Shown piece after piece: positions 26,580-35,510 of a stretch of 53,779 nucleotides of DNA. The notes below the pieces were generated by a model. That model searched no databases. It had not been told where the DNA came from and worked only from the letters and a program-made list of their open reading frames with translations. Position 1 is the stretch's first letter. Each line of letters begins with the position of its first letter. The position numbers and the translations under genes were made by a program. This DNA comes from Rugamonas violacea (GTDB lineage Bacteria > Pseudomonadota > Gammaproteobacteria > Burkholderiales > Burkholderiaceae_D), in the NCBI RefSeq assembly GCF_016461825.1, contig NZ_JAEMNU010000083.1, positions 203,172 to 256,950 of the forward strand. Reading direction: 5' to 3'.

Positions 26580-27604
26580 GCCGGCAGGAACTTGAACCTG
26601 GCCGCGCCGACGCCATCGACGGCGCGGCGGCGCAATGGCTGCTGCGCCGCGACGCCGGCCTGTCGGCGGCCGAGCAGGCGGCGCTGCAACACTGGCTCGA
26701 CAGCGACGCCGCCCACGCCCTCGCCTGGCAGCAGATGTGCCGCGCCGACACATTGCTGGCCGGCCTGCCGGCCGCCCGCGTCGCCGCGCTGGACCGCAGC
26801 GGCCTGGCCCCGGCGGCAATGCCGGCCGCGCCATCGGGCTGGCTGGCGCAATTTCTCCCGCTGCGCTGGCTGGGCCGTCTGGCCGACGCCGCGCCGCGCG
26901 CCGCGCTGGCCGCCTGCCTGCTGCTGGCCTGCGGCCTGCTCGGCTACCAGCAACTGCACCAGCCGGGCTACAGTCAAACCTTCACCACCGCGCGCGGCCA
27001 GTATGCAGAGCAGCGCCTGCCCGACGGCAGCAGCATCGAACTCGACACGGCGACCGAAGTGCAGGTGGCCCTGTACGCCGACCACCGCGAGGTGCGCCTG
27101 CTGCGCGGCCAGGCCATGTTCCACGTCAAGCCGGAGCCGCAGCGCCCCTTCCACGTCGAGGCCGGCGCGGCCCGCGTGACGGTGCTGGGCACGCACTTCT
27201 CCGTGCGCAACGTCGACGGCCTGGTCAACGTCGCCGTACAACAGGGCAAGGTCGCGGTGGCCGCGCCGGGGCGCAACGCCGACGCGCCCGCGCTGCTGGC
27301 CGGCGACGGCCTGACCCTGGCGGCGGACGGTCCGGCCGTGCCGGCCAGCGTGGTGCCGGCGGCGGTCGGTAGCTGGCGCGAGCGCCGCGTCAACTTCGAC
27401 AACGCCACGCTGGCCGAGGCGCTGGCCGAATTCGAACGCTACGCCGACAGCGGCCTGCGCGTCGACGACGCCGCCTTGGCCCAGTTGCGCCTGAGCGGCA
27501 GCTTCGACGTCGGCAATCCGGCCCAGTTCGCCGCCGCCCTGCCGCTGGCGCTGCCGGTGCGGGTGGTCGGCGACGGCCGGGTCAAACGCATCCTGCCGCG
27601 CTGA
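26576..27604 (+). CDS. FecR family anti-sigma / signal transducer
   Basis: A 342-aa single-pass membrane protein. A cytoplasmic FecR N-terminal domain (DUF4880: AAQWLLRRDAGLSAAEQAAL then WLDSDAAHALAWQQ) holds the sigma factor. A hydrophobic helix follows near residues 108-126. The periplasmic FecR domain has RLPDGSSIELDTATEV and GTHFSVRNVDGLVNVAVQQG. The C-terminus (VNFDNATLAEALAEFERY) looks like an STN-type fold. It relays receptor occupancy to the sigma factor, with which it is translationally coupled (ATGA overlap). It ends 227 bases before the receptor gene. Confidence 0.93.
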   Translation: MSRQELEPGRADAIDGAAAQWLLRRDAGLSAAEQAALQHWLDSDAAHALAWQQMCRADTLLAGLPAARVAALDRSGLAPAAMPAAPSGWLAQFLPLRWLGRLADAAPRAALAACLLLACGLLGYQQLHQPGYSQTFTTARGQYAEQRLPDGSSIELDTATEVQVALYADHREVRLLRGQAMFHVKPEPQRPFHVEAGAARVTVLGTHFSVRNVDGLVNVAVQQGKVAVAAPGRNADAPALLAGDGLTLAADGPAVPASVVPAAVGSWRERRVNFDNATLAEALAEFERYADSGLRVDDAALAQLRLSGSFDVGNPAQFAAALPLALPVRVVGDGRVKRILPR

Positions 27605-27627
27605 ACTGGCGGCCCGCTTGCCAAGGC

Positions 27628-27728
27628 GGCGGGATGCCGGCGCCCCACCCCAGCGGCGCAGAGCCAGGGTCAGACCCCTCGGGGTCTGACCCTAGATTTA
27701 CGCCGCTGGGTTTTGCCGGCATCCCGCC
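27628..27728. repeat. 101-bp nested triple inverted repeat
   Basis: Three pairs of perfectly complementary arms are nested around one centre. The outer pair is GGCGGGATGCCGGC (27628-27641) with 27715-27728. The middle pair is CCCAGCGGCG (27649-27658) with 27701-27710. The inner pair is AGGGTCAGACCCC (27666-27678) with 27681-27693. Spacers are 7 and 7 bases on the left and 7 and 4 on the right. It could form a long interrupted hairpin between fecR and the receptor gene, acting as a partial terminator or processing site, or be a REP/MITE-type dispersed element. Confidence 0.9.
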
Positions 27729-27774
27729 AATCCACACTTAAAACCGTAAATATTTTTCTCCGCACGTCAGGGTA

Positions 27775-27787
27775 AATGAGTCTCATT
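27775..27787 (+). promoter_or_regulatory. Fur-box-like 6-1-6 palindrome upstream of the receptor gene
   Basis: AATGAG-T-CTCATT is a perfect 6-1-6 inverted repeat, the half-site spacing of Fur boxes, 44 bases before the receptor start. It lies just downstream of an AT-rich stretch (TAAATATTTTTCT). Confidence 0.6.
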
Positions 27788-27831
27788 CGTTTTAACTATG
27801 AGCGACACACCACATCACCATAGGAACAACG

Positions 27832-30732
27832 ATGCCCTCATTGATACGCCGCAGTCCCCTTCCCCTGCTACTGGCCCTGGCCTTGTCTGCGCCGGCGCCC
27901 ACCTACGCGGCGCCGGCCAGCATCGAATTCAGCATCGCCGCCCAGCCGCTGGGCCGCGCCCTCAACGAGCTGGCGCGCCAGGCCGGCATGGTGCTGCTGG
28001 CCGACGCCCGGCTTACCCAGGGCCGCGTCAGTCCACCGTTAAAGGGCGCGTTCAGCGTCGCCGAGGCGCTGCGCCAACTGCTGGCCGGCAGCGGCCTGCG
28101 CGCCGAAGTGCGCGCCGACGGCAGCATCATCCTGACGGCGGCGCCCCAGGCGGCGGCAGGCGCGGTGCAAATCGGCACCCTGAACGTGCAGGGCCAGAGC
28201 GCCGCCGGCGCCTGGTCCAGCGACGACGACACCGATCCGGCCGACCTACCCTACACGCAGTCCTCGTCGGCCGCCCACATCGGCCGCGAGCAGATCGAAC
28301 GCTTTCGCGGCACCTCGCCGGCCGACATGTTCAAGGCGGTCGCCGGCGTGCAGGTCGGCGACAGCCGCAACAGCGGCGCCGTCGACATCAACGTGCGCGG
28401 CCTGCAGGGACAAGGCCGCGTGCCGGTGCTGATCGACGGCAGCCTGCAATCGTCGACCGTGTATCGCGGCTACGCCGGCATCGCCGACCGCAGCTACATC
28501 GACCCGGACCTGATCAGCAGCGTGCGCATCGACAAGGGACCGAACCTGTCGGCACAAGGCGCCGGCGCCATCGGCGGCATGGTCAGCATGCAGACGCTGC
28601 GCCCAGAGGACGTCCTGCTGCCCGGCGCGCGCACGGGCGTGCGCCTGCGCGGCGGCCTGCAAAGCAACAGCGTCAGCGCGCCGGACGACTTCTCCGCCAC
28701 GCCACGGCGCGAGCGCAACGGCCTGCTCAACGCGCACAGCGGCTACGCCAGCGTCGCCGTAGCCACCACGCAGGACGACTACGACCTGGTGGCCGCCTAC
28801 AGCCGCCGCCGCATCGGCAACTACTTCGCCGGCACCAAGGGCTACGGCCGCTACCAGCAGCTCGACGAATGGGGCGACGACAACGGCGTGACGCAGTTCT
28901 TCAAGGCCGGCGACGAGGTGCTCAACACCTCCAACACCACCACCTCGGTGCTGCTGAAGGGCGTGCTGCGCCTGCCGCGCGCGCACACGCTGGAGCTGGG
29001 CTACCGCTATTTCGACAGCGCTTTCGGCGAAGTGATGCCGTCGCAGATCTACCGCAACAGCACCGGCTTCATCCCGCAGTGGAACACCAGCCAGGTGCGC
29101 ACCGACGCCTGGACCGCGCGCTACGGCTGGAAGCCGGCCGGCCAGTCGCTGCTCGACTTCAAGGCCAACCTGTGGCTGACCGACATGCAGAGCGCCGCCC
29201 GCAACGGCGACATCTTCCACAATCCGCTGGAGGGCAAGCCGAACCCCGGCGACCACGAATGCAAGGCCTGCGTCGAAAGCCTGTACCTGGCCAAGACGGC
29301 GGCGCGCCGCCTCGGCGCCGACATCAGCAACACCAGCCTGCTCGACACCCGCTTCGGCCCGCTGCGGCTGAACTACGGCCTGTCGCTGCAAAACGAGAAC
29401 ATCGGCCCCGGCAAGGACGTGCAAATCGTCGCCGACGACATCAACCACAACCGCACCCAGCGCGACGGCAAACGCCACGAGGAAAGCGCCTTCATCGCGC
29501 TGCAGTGGAAGCCGCGCGACTGGTTGAGCGTCGACGTCGGCGGCCGCTACCAGCGCTACAACACGCGCGACCGCAACCGCATGGCCGAGCAGCTGCACGA
29601 CCCGCGCGGCTGGCAGTGGGTGACGCTGTACGACAAGGCCGGCGACAACATCGGCAGCGTCAAATGGCGCCAGGACGACGCCGGCCAATTCACGCCGGCC
29701 ACCAATCCGCTGCTGACCGGCGTCGGCATGGTCGAGAACTACGGCCAGGAGCCGGTGCCGATCGACCCGTCCAAGGTCGACTACGCGCAGCCCAACGACT
29801 ACGTCTTCCACGACGACATCCCCGGCGCCTTCAAGTACAGCATGCCGCTGGAGCGCCGGGACCACGGCTTCGCGCCCTCCTTCGGCTTGACCGCCAAGCT
29901 GTCCGACAGCGTCAGCGTCTACCTGCGCGGCGCGCGCGGCCTGCGCATGCCCAGCCTGTACGAGTCGACGCTGGGCTTCTCGGCCACCTACTTCTCGCCG
30001 CTCAAGGCCGAGCGCAGCGACAACCGCGAGATCGGCCTGAACCTGGTCAAGGACGGCGTCTGGAGCGCCAGCGACAAGCTGCGCCTCAAACTGGCCTACT
30101 TCGACAACGTCACCCGCGACTACATCACGCGGCGGCAGATCGCCGGCCTGCCGGCCTGGGCGCAGAACTTCTCGATGGCCAACGCCGACAGCTACCAGGT
30201 CGCCGGCTTCGAACTGCAGTCGAGCTACGACCGTGGCGCGCTGTTCGGCGAACTGTCCGCCACCTACAACCGCAAGACCTTGATCTGCGACGCCGCCACC
30301 GCCGCCTACCTGCGCACCAAGGGCAGCTTCCTGCCGCGCATGAAGGACACGCCGGACTGCTCGCCGATCGGCTTCACCACCTCCTACGTCAGCAACCACA
30401 TCCAGCCCAAGCTGAGCATGAACCTGACGCTGGGCGCCCGCCTGCTGGAGAACAAGCTCACCGTCGGCACGCGCCTGAGCCACGTCGGCTCGCCGCTGGC
30501 CACCGAGGACAAAGAGGCGCAATGGCAAAACTCGGCCGGCACCGCAACCCAGGTGCTGACGCGCGCCTACACCCTGGTCGACCTGTTCGCCAGTTACAAG
30601 CTGGCGCCCAACGCCACGCTGGACCTGGGCGTCGACAACCTGGGCGACCGCTACTACCTCGACCCGCTCACCCTTAGCCTGATGCCGGGGCCGGGCCGCA
30701 CCATGCGCCTGTCGCTCGGCGTCAAATTCTAA
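27832..30732 (+). CDS. TonB-dependent outer-membrane receptor, probable haem receptor (HasR-like)
   Basis: A 966-aa receptor. It has a signal peptide (to about residue 26), an N-terminal STN signalling domain (IEFSIAAQPLGRALNELARQ, about residues 30-105), then a plug with VDINVRGLQGQGRVPVLIDG, then a 22-strand barrel ending MRLSLGVKF. The STN domain contacts FecR, so this is a transducing receptor. The plug motif and the haem oxygenase gene directly downstream point to haem or haemoprotein uptake; this is inference from context. Loop cysteines (ECKACVE; ICDAA and DTPDC) may form extracellular disulfides. AGGA precedes the ATG. Regulation probably combines Fur and the neighbouring ECF sigma factor. 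Confidence 0.93.
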   Translation: MPSLIRRSPLPLLLALALSAPAPTYAAPASIEFSIAAQPLGRALNELARQAGMVLLADARLTQGRVSPPLKGAFSVAEALRQLLAGSGLRAEVRADGSIILTAAPQAAAGAVQIGTLNVQGQSAAGAWSSDDDTDPADLPYTQSSSAAHIGREQIERFRGTSPADMFKAVAGVQVGDSRNSGAVDINVRGLQGQGRVPVLIDGSLQSSTVYRGYAGIADRSYIDPDLISSVRIDKGPNLSAQGAGAIGGMVSMQTLRPEDVLLPGARTGVRLRGGLQSNSVSAPDDFSATPRRERNGLLNAHSGYASVAVATTQDDYDLVAAYSRRRIGNYFAGTKGYGRYQQLDEWGDDNGVTQFFKAGDEVLNTSNTTTSVLLKGVLRLPRAHTLELGYRYFDSAFGEVMPSQIYRNSTGFIPQWNTSQVRTDAWTARYGWKPAGQSLLDFKANLWLTDMQSAARNGDIFHNPLEGKPNPGDHECKACVESLYLAKTAARRLGADISNTSLLDTRFGPLRLNYGLSLQNENIGPGKDVQIVADDINHNRTQRDGKRHEESAFIALQWKPRDWLSVDVGGRYQRYNTRDRNRMAEQLHDPRGWQWVTLYDKAGDNIGSVKWRQDDAGQFTPATNPLLTGVGMVENYGQEPVPIDPSKVDYAQPNDYVFHDDIPGAFKYSMPLERRDHGFAPSFGLTAKLSDSVSVYLRGARGLRMPSLYESTLGFSATYFSPLKAERSDNREIGLNLVKDGVWSASDKLRLKLAYFDNVTRDYITRRQIAGLPAWAQNFSMANADSYQVAGFELQSSYDRGALFGELSATYNRKTLICDAATAAYLRTKGSFLPRMKDTPDCSPIGFTTSYVSNHIQPKLSMNLTLGARLLENKLTVGTRLSHVGSPLATEDKEAQWQNSAGTATQVLTRAYTLVDLFASYKLAPNATLDLGVDNLGDRYYLDPLTLSLMPGPGRTMRLSLGVKF

Positions 30733-30760
30733 ACACCCTCGCAAGCACACAAGGAACCCC

Positions 30761-31345
30761 ATGAACATCAACGATCTTCCGCCTACCCGCAGCCTGCGCC
30801 TGAAAGCGCGTACCATGGCGACTCACCAACAACTCGACGACGGCATCATGGCCAGCGCCCCCTTCTCCAGCAAAGAAAACTACGCCCGCTTCCTGCAGGC
30901 GCAATACAGCTTTCTGCGCGATGTGGACCCGCTGTACGACCACGCCGGACTGGCCGCGCTGCTGCCGCAGTTGGACGAGCGGCGCCGCTACGCCGCCATC
31001 GCCGCCGACCTGGGCGACCTGGGCGCCGCGCTGCCGCTGGACGGTCCCGAGGCGCCGCTGGCCGCCGACGTCGACCTGGCCACCGCGCTCGGCTGGCTCT
31101 ACGTCACCGAAGGCTCGAAGCTGGGCGGCGCGGTGCTGTTCAAACTGGCCGGCAAGCTGGGACTGGACGGCGACTTCGGCGCGCGCCATCTGGCCGCCCA
31201 CCCGGACGGCGCGGCGCGCCACTGGCGCGAATTCACGGCGGCACTCGACGGCGTAGAACTCGACGCCGAGCAGGAGTCGCGCCTGGTAGCCGGCGCCGAG
31301 GCGGCCTTCACGCGCATGCACGGCCACGTCGGCCGCACGCTCTGA
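30761..31345 (+). CDS. Haem oxygenase, biliverdin-producing (HemO/BphO type)
   Basis: A 194-aa cytoplasmic helical enzyme that opens haem to biliverdin, CO and Fe2+. The proximal ligand is probably His22 in LKARTMATHQQLDD, the position seen in bacterial haem oxygenases. The family signatures PFSSKENYARFLQAQY and LYVTEGSKLGGAVLFKL (distal helix with Gly residues over haem) are present. AAGGA lies 6 bases before ATG. The TGA stop overlaps the next gene's ATG (TGATG), so translation is coupled. This gene supplies iron from the haem taken up by the upstream receptor. Confidence 0.92.
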   Translation: MNINDLPPTRSLRLKARTMATHQQLDDGIMASAPFSSKENYARFLQAQYSFLRDVDPLYDHAGLAALLPQLDERRRYAAIAADLGDLGAALPLDGPEAPLAADVDLATALGWLYVTEGSKLGGAVLFKLAGKLGLDGDFGARHLAAHPDGAARHWREFTAALDGVELDAEQESRLVAGAEAAFTRMHGHVGRTL

Positions 31346-32688
31346 TGCGGCTGCCGCCACACACGCCGAGCATGCCGGCCAAGCCAGCCGGCGGCGAGGC
31401 GCATGCCGCGCGCCTGCTGCGCTGGGGCTACACCGCGCTCGGCGTGTTGATGGTGGCGCTGGGCGTGATCGGCGCGCTGCTGCCGGTGATGCCGACGACG
31501 ATCTTCCTGATCCTCGCGCTGGCCTGCTTCAGCCGCGCCTCGCCACGGCTGGAGCAGCGCCTGCTGCAGCATCCGCGCTTCGGCGCGCCGCTGCGCCAGT
31601 GGCGCGAACACCGCGCCGTGTCGAAGCGCGGCAAGCGCATGGCCTGCCTCGGCATGGCGCTGGGCTTCGTCGTGATGTGTTTGGGCAGGCCGCCCTGGCC
31701 GGTGATCGTGCTGGTCGCAGTGATGGAGTTGGCGGTGGTGGTCTATCTGCTGCGCCGTCCCGAGGGTCCGCCCGCCGATGCCGGCGCCATGGACAGCGCG
31801 TTGGCCGGCGCCACGGTCAATGCCAAGGCCGCCACTGAGGTCGACGCGGCCGTCGAGACCAACACGGCCGCCGGGACCGACGCTGCCGCCGCCACCCTGC
31901 TCGCCAGCGCCAGCTCCTCTGGCGCCAACAGCGCCGCTGTTGTCATCGCCAACGCGGGCACGCCCGCGTTCACGCGCGGTCCAAAGCCGTTCGCTGCGGC
32001 GGCCATCGTCGCCGCACATTGCGCGCTGCTGGCATGGATACTATACGGCCATGCGCAGGACAAGCACGTGGTCGCCGCCGAGCCGCAAGCCGAGCGCGCC
32101 ATGATGCTGGTCTACCTGCCGGCCGCCGCGCCGCCCAAGCCTCTGGAGCAGCGCCAGGCCGATCGCGTCAGCGCGGAGAGCAAGCCGACGCCCACGCCGC
32201 CGCAGCCTCGCGAGACGCCGCCGACACCGCAAGCAGCCCCGCCGCAGCCCAAGTCCACCCCATTGCCACCGACGGCGGATGCACCGCCGGTCGGCGCGAC
32301 GGCCAGCAGCGCGCCGCGCGCCACGCCACCGGTCGACACTGCGTCGGTGGCGGCGGCACCGCCCTCGCCCGCGCTACCGCCGGCGCAGCAGGAGGTGCGC
32401 AGCGGCTCGAACAGCTGGGAGGGCAAGGTGCTGGCGCGGATGGAACGCTTCCGCCGCTATCCAACGGCCGCCCGCGCGCGCGGCGAGGAAGGCGTGGTGA
32501 CGCTGCGCTGCCGCGTCAACCGCGACGGCCAGGTGCTGTCCGCCACCATCGAACACAGCTCCGGCCATCCGCTGCTGGACCAGGCCGCGCTGGAGACGCT
32601 GCAACGCGCCGCCCCGCTGCCGCGCATCCCCGACGAACGCCCCGCCCAGCTCGACCTGTCGATCCCGGTGCAGTTCAGCGTACGCTAA
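31345..32688 (+). CDS. DUF454 (YbaN-like) membrane domain fused to a TonB energy transducer
   Basis: A 447-aa protein with two recognisable halves. Residues about 25-137 form a DUF454/YbaN inner-membrane domain: LLRWGYTALGVLMVALGVIG, PTTIFLILALACFSRASPRL and a second hydrophobic pair. A 75-residue Ala-rich link follows, then a further transmembrane helix (about 213-232, AAAIVAAHCALLAWILYG). After that comes a Pro-rich periplasmic spacer (PTPTPPQPRETPPTPQ) and a TonB C-terminal domain (about 360-447, with RYPTAARARGEEGVVTLRCR and GHPLLDQAALETL). TonB transmits proton-motive force to receptors; a dedicated HasB-like partner is expected in a Has-type operon. The one-base overlap with haem oxygenase shows it belongs to this operon. 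Confidence 0.9.
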   Translation: MRLPPHTPSMPAKPAGGEAHAARLLRWGYTALGVLMVALGVIGALLPVMPTTIFLILALACFSRASPRLEQRLLQHPRFGAPLRQWREHRAVSKRGKRMACLGMALGFVVMCLGRPPWPVIVLVAVMELAVVVYLLRRPEGPPADAGAMDSALAGATVNAKAATEVDAAVETNTAAGTDAAAATLLASASSSGANSAAVVIANAGTPAFTRGPKPFAAAAIVAAHCALLAWILYGHAQDKHVVAAEPQAERAMMLVYLPAAAPPKPLEQRQADRVSAESKPTPTPPQPRETPPTPQAAPPQPKSTPLPPTADAPPVGATASSAPRATPPVDTASVAAAPPSPALPPAQQEVRSGSNSWEGKVLARMERFRRYPTAARARGEEGVVTLRCRVNRDGQVLSATIEHSSGHPLLDQAALETLQRAAPLPRIPDERPAQLDLSIPVQFSVR

Positions 32689-34919
32689 CCCAGCAATTCC
32701 CAACCGGCCTGCGTCAGCGGCATGCGCGTGATCGGCTTGCCGCCGGCCGCCAGCAGCGCGTTGGCCAGCGCCGCGACGATCGACGGCGGCCCCTCCTCGC
32801 CGACGCCGTAGCCGGTCTCGCCGCTGCCGATCACCAGCACCTCCAGCGGCGGCGTTTGCGCCATGCGCGCCACTTGGTAGCCGTCGTAGTTGCCCTGCTC
32901 GACGGCGCCGTCCTTCAGCGTGATCTCGCCAAACAGCGCGGCGGACAGGCCGAACAGCGTGCCGCCCATCATCTGCGCCGAGACCATCTGTGGATTGGCG
33001 ACGCGCCCCGGATCGATCGCCGCCGTGATGCGCACCAGGCGGAACTTGCCGGGTGCGCCGACGGCGACCTCCACCACGTGGCCGCCCAGCGTCGGCCCGG
33101 TCTCGTTGAGGGCGAAGCCACGGAAGTGGCCGGGCGCGAGCGGCGTGTTCCAACCGGCGCGTGCGCAAAGCTGGTCGATGAAGGACAGCAGCCGCGTTTT
33201 CCCGCTCAACAGGGCGCGCCGGTAGGCCACCGGATCGACGCCGGCGGCGCGCGCCGCCTGGTCCAGCGTGTGTTCGAGGAAGTAGCAGTTCTGCGAATTG
33301 CCGACCGAGCGCCAGTAGCCGCAGGGTACAGCATGGTCGATGCGGCTCCAGCGCGTGTCGTAGGCCGGGATCGCGTAGCTGCGCCCCATCCAACCCATCA
33401 GATAACTCCAGTCGAACACGCCATCGATGGGCGGGCTGTTGGTCACGCCGGAATAGGCCAGCAGTGACGGCCCGGCCATGTCGCCGCGCAGCGCGGTGGG
33501 CCGGTGCTGGTCGTCCAGCGCCAGCCGCACGCGCGCCGTGGTGGCGGGCCGGTAGTAGCCGGAGCGCATATCGTGCTCGCGCGACCAGATGGTCTTCACC
33601 GGCTTGCCGACGGCCTTGGCGATCAGCGCCGCCTCGACCGCGAAGTCGTGCTCCAGGCGGCGGCCGAAACCGCCGCCGGCCTGCTGCGTGTGCAGCGTCA
33701 CCTGCTCGACCGCCAAGCCGAGCGCCTTGGCCACGGCGCGCTGGGTGTCGGTCTGGCTTTGCGTCGACAGCCAGACCTCGGCGCCGCCGTCCGGCCCCGT
33801 GCCGACGCTGACGGTGGCGTTCAACGGCTCCATCGCCGCGTGCGCCAGGAAGGGCAGCTCGTAGACGGTCTCGATGATCCGGCTGGCGCCCAGCAGCGCG
33901 GCGGCGGTGGCGGCGTGGTCCTGCTTGTCGGGACGGTCGGTCGCCCTCGGATACATCAGGCCACCTTCGCCCATCACGGCGGCACGGTACTCGGCGCGCA
34001 TGGTGGTGCTGTCCGCCTTGCCGTGCGGGCCGGCGCGCCACACCGGCTTGAGCAGGCGCGCCGCCTTCTCGGCCTGCCAATAGCCGTCGGCCACCACGGC
34101 CACCGCGTTGGCCAGCCGCACCACCTGGCGCACGCCGCGCACCTTCAACGCCGGCGCGGCGTCGACCCGCAACAGCGCGCCGCCAAAGCCGGGCGCGTGC
34201 AGCACTGCCGCCACCAGCAAGCCAGGTTGCTTGACGTCGATGCCGTACACGGCGCTGCCGTCGACCCGTTCCGGGATGTCGGCGCGCGCCATCGACTGGC
34301 CCAACACCTTGCAGTCGCGCGCCGCCTTTAGTTTTGGCTTCTCCGGCGGAGTCAGCGCGGCGGCCTCCGCCAACAAGGCGCTGTAGGGCAGCCGGCGGCC
34401 GCTGGCGCCGTGCACGATATGGCCGTCGGCGGCATGGCAGACGGCCGCCTCGACCTGCCAACGCTGCGCGGCGGCGCGCAGCAACATGTCGCGCGCGGCG
34501 GCACAGGCCAGGCCCACGCTGTCGCGCGCCGTGCGCAGGCCGGCGCTGGCGAAGGTCGTGATCCCGGCCGGGAAGCGGCGGTGGAATTCCTTGCGCACCG
34601 GGGCGTGGCAGACGCGTATCTGCGCGGCGGCCAGTTCCAACTCTTCCATCACCAGTTGCACGATGGCGGTGTGCGTGCCCTGGCCCAGATTGGTGACGGT
34701 GGTGTAGGCGCTCAGCATGCCGTCCGCCGCGAAGCTGAGCCAGCAATCGAAGGCGACGGTGCCCGCCTTGTCATCGGTTCGAGCGCCAGCAATGGCGCCG
34801 CCCGCGCCGGCGGCCGGCACCGTCGCGGCGGCGCCGGCCGTCAGGTTCAGGCCCAGCGTCCACACGCCGGCCGCCAGCGTCGAGCGCAGGAAGCCGCGCC
34901 GCGTCGCCGCGCCGCTCAT
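32685..34919 (-). CDS. Molybdopterin-binding oxidoreductase large subunit (isoquinoline 1-oxidoreductase beta / aldehyde oxidase type)
   Basis: A 744-aa xanthine-oxidase-family catalytic subunit. It starts with a twin-arginine signal ([15 protein letters not shown]), so the folded complex is exported to the periplasm. Family segments include [20 protein letters not shown] (Mo-cofactor loop), [19 protein letters not shown] residues around 538 and the C-terminal [16 protein letters not shown] with the conserved catalytic-Glu region (GVGEEGPP). Its start overlaps the stop of the upstream iron-sulfur subunit gene (ATGA). The substrate cannot be told; relatives oxidise N-heterocycles or aldehydes. 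Confidence 0.92.
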   Translation of the reverse strand: MSGAATRRGFLRSTLAAGVWTLGLNLTAGAAATVPAAGAGGAIAGARTDDKAGTVAFDCWLSFAADGMLSAYTTVTNLGQGTHTAIVQLVMEELELAAAQIRVCHAPVRKEFHRRFPAGITTFASAGLRTARDSVGLACAAARDMLLRAAAQRWQVEAAVCHAADGHIVHGASGRRLPYSALLAEAAALTPPEKPKLKAARDCKVLGQSMARADIPERVDGSAVYGIDVKQPGLLVAAVLHAPGFGGALLRVDAAPALKVRGVRQVVRLANAVAVVADGYWQAEKAARLLKPVWRAGPHGKADSTTMRAEYRAAVMGEGGLMYPRATDRPDKQDHAATAAALLGASRIIETVYELPFLAHAAMEPLNATVSVGTGPDGGAEVWLSTQSQTDTQRAVAKALGLAVEQVTLHTQQAGGGFGRRLEHDFAVEAALIAKAVGKPVKTIWSREHDMRSGYYRPATTARVRLALDDQHRPTALRGDMAGPSLLAYSGVTNSPPIDGVFDWSYLMGWMGRSYAIPAYDTRWSRIDHAVPCGYWRSVGNSQNCYFLEHTLDQAARAAGVDPVAYRRALLSGKTRLLSFIDQLCARAGWNTPLAPGHFRGFALNETGPTLGGHVVEVAVGAPGKFRLVRITAAIDPGRVANPQMVSAQMMGGTLFGLSAALFGEITLKDGAVEQGNYDGYQVARMAQTPPLEVLVIGSGETGYGVGEEGPPSIVAALANALLAAGGKPITRMPLTQAGWELLG

Positions 34920-35374
34920 GCCGCACCAGCCTTGGCGGCGGCGTGGATCGCCGCGCGCACACGCGGGTAGGTGCCGCAACGGCAGATGTTGGTGATGGCG
35001 GCGTCGATCTCGGCGTCGCTGGGATGGGGATTCTGCCGCAGCAGCGCGGCGGCGGCCATCAACATGCCGGACTGGCAGTAGCCGCACTGCGGCACCTGCT
35101 GCGCGATCCAGGCCTGCTGCAGCACATGGCTGCGCTGCGGCGCCAGTCCCTCGATGGTGGTGATGGCGCGCTTGGCGACGCTCTGCACCGGCAGCACGCA
35201 GCTGCGCACCGCCTCGCCGTCGACGTGCACGGTGCAGGCGCCGCACTGCGCCGCGCCACAGCCGAACTTGGTGCCGGTCATGCCCAGCGCGTCGCGCAGC
35301 ACCCACAGCAGCGGCGTGTCGCCGTCGACCTCGGCGCGCTGGCGCCGTCCGTTGATGTTCAAGTCAAAGCGCAT
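34916..35374 (-). CDS. (2Fe-2S)-binding small subunit of the molybdenum oxidoreductase (IorA-like)
   Basis: A 152-aa electron-transfer subunit with two [2Fe-2S] sites. The plant-type ferredoxin domain has [17 protein letters not shown] then a Cys in VRSCVLP. The C-terminal helical domain has CGYCQSGM and [12 protein letters not shown] at 35374 is chosen because GGAG is 7 bases upstream, while the nearer ATG at 35380 leaves no spacing. It passes electrons from the molybdenum subunit encoded by the overlapping downstream gene, and the pair is exported by Tat as a complex. Confidence 0.94.
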   Translation of the reverse strand: MRFDLNINGRRQRAEVDGDTPLLWVLRDALGMTGTKFGCGAAQCGACTVHVDGEAVRSCVLPVQSVAKRAITTIEGLAPQRSHVLQQAWIAQQVPQCGYCQSGMLMAAAALLRQNPHPSDAEIDAAITNICRCGTYPRVRAAIHAAAKAGAA

Positions 35375-35510
35375 CCACATGCTCCAAAAAGGAAGAATGA
35401 GCGCAGTGTAGGCAAGCGCGCCGGCGCTGGCGCGCGGCATGTGACGAAAGCCCGGATCGGCGGGACAGTGCCGCCGTGGCGGCATCGCGCCGCTGCTATA
35501 CTTGGCGCCC

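Noticed and set aside
27666..27693. 13-bp inverted repeat considered as a simple Rho-independent terminator
   Set aside because: No T-run follows on either strand and it is the centre of a larger nested structure.
28246..30816. 856-codon minus-strand open frame
   Set aside because: Antisense to the TonB-dependent receptor, which has STN, plug and barrel features on the plus strand.
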